Positions 63,038 through 64,000 of a stretch of DNA of 64,000 nt are shown here, in pieces. Each line of letters begins with the position of its first letter. Within the stretch, counting starts at the first letter, position 1. Source of the stretch: Betaproteobacteria bacterium (lineage in GTDB: Bacteria > Pseudomonadota > Gammaproteobacteria > Burkholderiales > Casimicrobiaceae); NCBI GenBank assembly GCA_016861105.1, contig BOKS01000012.1, positions 62,001 through 126,000 on the forward strand, in the 5' to 3' direction. The translations under genes and the position numbers were made by a program. The notes beneath the pieces are model-generated. The model was not told where the DNA came from, did no database searches, and was given only the letters and a program-made list of their open reading frames with translations.

Positions 63038-63345
63038 CCGGCCGCGGGCTTCGCCCGCGCCGCGACGACTCGCCCCGGGGCCGTGCCCCGCCGGCCGCCG
63101 TCCCGCTGCGGGCGCCGGCCGCACGCTGCGACCCGCGCCTTGCCGCCGGTCCTGCGCGTCCAGGCCCTGCTCACGTTCCGGGTCCGCGCACGTCCACGGC
63201 GTGAACAGGCCCCCGGGGCCACCTTCGCTGCCCGTTCCGCCGCGGGACCCCGCCGGCGCCGCGGCTTGAACGCGGGCCCGGCGGCCTCCACGTTCGCATT
63301 CAGGGTGCCCGCGCAACCGGGGGCGGCCCCGCGACGAGGATTCCC
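63038..63345. other. Gap between infA and trxC
   Basis: A 308-base gap. After the infA stop there is one clear hairpin (63043-63059); nothing else was recognised. The open frames crossing it encode Arg/Pro-rich non-protein-like sequence. Confidence 0.5.
63043..63059 (+). terminator. Terminator-like hairpin after infA
   Basis: The perfect 7-bp stem CGCGGGC/GCCCGCG with a TTC loop lies six bases after the infA stop. It is very stable but lacks a T-run. Confidence 0.45.
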
Positions 63346-63783
63346 ATGAGCGAAGCGCTGCACGTCGTCTGTCCCGCCTGCGACACCGTCAATCGCGTGC
63401 GCGCCGAGCGCGCCGGCGACGGTGCGGCCTGCGGTCGCTGCAAGGCTGCGCTGTTTCCCGGCACGCCGGTCGCACTGACGGCGGCGAGCTTCGACCGGCA
63501 CGTCGCGTCCGGCGACGTGCCGCTGGTGGTCGACTTCTGGGCCCCGTGGTGCGGCCCCTGCCGCGCGATGGCCCCCGCCTACGAGCAGGCCGCGCAGCGC
63601 CTGGGCGCGCGGGTGCGCCTCGCCAAGCTCGACACCGAAGGGGCGCCCGACGTCGCGCGCCGCTTCGACATCCGCAGCATCCCCACGCTCGTCGCGTTCC
63701 GCGGCGGACGCGAAGTCGCCCGCGTGTCGGGGGCGCTGCCCCTTCCGCAACTGTTGCAGTGGATCGAGCGCCATGCCGCGTAG
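63346..63783 (+). CDS. trxC: Thioredoxin 2 (TrxC)
   Basis: A 145-residue thioredoxin with an N-terminal zinc ribbon: CPAC (9-12) and CGRC (29-32). The active site WCGPC is at 68-72 and the cis-Pro loop in SIPTLVAF. It reduces protein disulfides in the cytosol and is often OxyR-controlled in E. coli. ATG 63346 follows GAGGA. The stop overlaps the start of the next gene by 11 bases. Confidence 0.95.
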   Translation: MSEALHVVCPACDTVNRVRAERAGDGAACGRCKAALFPGTPVALTAASFDRHVASGDVPLVVDFWAPWCGPCRAMAPAYEQAAQRLGARVRLAKLDTEGAPDVARRFDIRSIPTLVAFRGGREVARVSGALPLPQLLQWIERHAA

Positions 63784-64000
63784 TCCCGACACCGACTGGA
63801 TGTGGGCCGAGGCCTTCGCGATGCTCGCGCAGGCAGAGCGCATGCACCGGCAGTTCTTCCGCCTCGCCGCGGCGCCCGCGCGCGCCGAGCCGGCGTGGGA
63901 GCCGCCCGCCGACGTCTACGAGGACGACCGCGAGGTCGTGGTGGTCGTCGCGATGCCGGGGGTCGCGGCCGAGCACGTCGAGGTGCTGCGCGAGCCGGGG
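63773..64000 (+). CDS. Hsp20/alpha-crystallin-like protein, N-terminal fragment
   Basis: A frame that opens at ATG 63773, inside the trxC end (11-base overlap), and runs off the window after 76 codons. MPRSPDTDWMWAEAFAMLAQ is a helical leader; the later EDDREVVVVVAMPGVAAEHV has the V-x-V-x-x-P-G-V spacing of the first strands of alpha-crystallin chaperones. The overlap with trxC suggests coupled translation. The family assignment is from the short visible part only. Confidence 0.65.
   Translation, partial: MPRSPDTDWMWAEAFAMLAQAERMHRQFFRLAAAPARAEPAWEPPADVYEDDREVVVVVAMPGVAAEHVEVLREPG

Overview
The window is about 70% GC or more, densely coded, and looks like the chromosomal origin region of a betaproteobacterium, probably Burkholderiales-like. 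The support is the gene order rpmH-rnpA-yidD-yidC-mnmE and mnmG-rsmG-parA-parB next to dnaA-dnaN-gyrB, a complete F1Fo ATP synthase operon, a tctCBA tripartite tricarboxylate transporter, an IPTL-CTERM protein and a cspA/infA pair. Left of about 37.5 kb nearly every gene lies on the minus strand; right of 37.8 kb most lie on the plus strand. This switch, two perfect DnaA boxes between rpmH and dnaA, and two parS sites near mnmG place the replication origin inside the window. No rRNA, tRNA, CRISPR array or insertion sequence was seen.

Left arm, 1-37.4 kb. It opens with the end of an ATP-grasp gene, fumC, and an exported protein with a sorting-like tail. A three-gene, translationally coupled operon follows: a DUF3141 PHA-synthase-like hydrolase, a MaoC-Pta fusion and acetate kinase. 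Next come atpIBEFHAGDC (with a REP-like inverted repeat between atpG and atpD), a BNR-repeat protein with a MoaD-like partner, a peroxiredoxin, and an IPTL-CTERM protein. Then parB-parA-rsmG-mnmG, parS, a PfkB-family kinase, GTP-type PEP carboxykinase, and a carboxylate-uptake cassette (tam, AbrB-family membrane protein, tctA, tctB, tctC, CaiB/BaiF CoA-transferase). mnmE, a signal-peptide-bearing methyltransferase, yidC, yidD, rnpA and rpmH complete the arm.

Right arm, 37.8-64 kb. dnaA, dnaN and gyrB lead into small unknown genes and a universal stress protein. Two neighbouring exported proteins share a DUF5648-like N-terminal region but carry different C-terminal domains, a CotH kinase and a metallophosphoesterase. 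A BTAD/STAND/TPR regulator overlaps tail to tail with a vanadium-haloperoxidase-like gene; a methyltransferase follows. A short denitrification locus (nirS, cytochrome c551, a NirF/NirN-like propeller) faces a TonB-dependent receptor. Both sides have closely matching FNR/Dnr-type boxes, which suggests shared anaerobic control. An alkaline-ceramidase-like membrane protein, a META lipoprotein, cspA, infA, trxC and the start of an Hsp20-like gene end the window.

Most interesting for follow-up: the FNR-type box shared by nirS and the TonB receptor; the PhaC-like/MaoC-Pta/AckA operon with a PhaR-like operator; the two proteins with a common N-terminal domain; the REP-like element inside the atp operon; and a probable CTG start for rnpA overlapping the rpmH stop.
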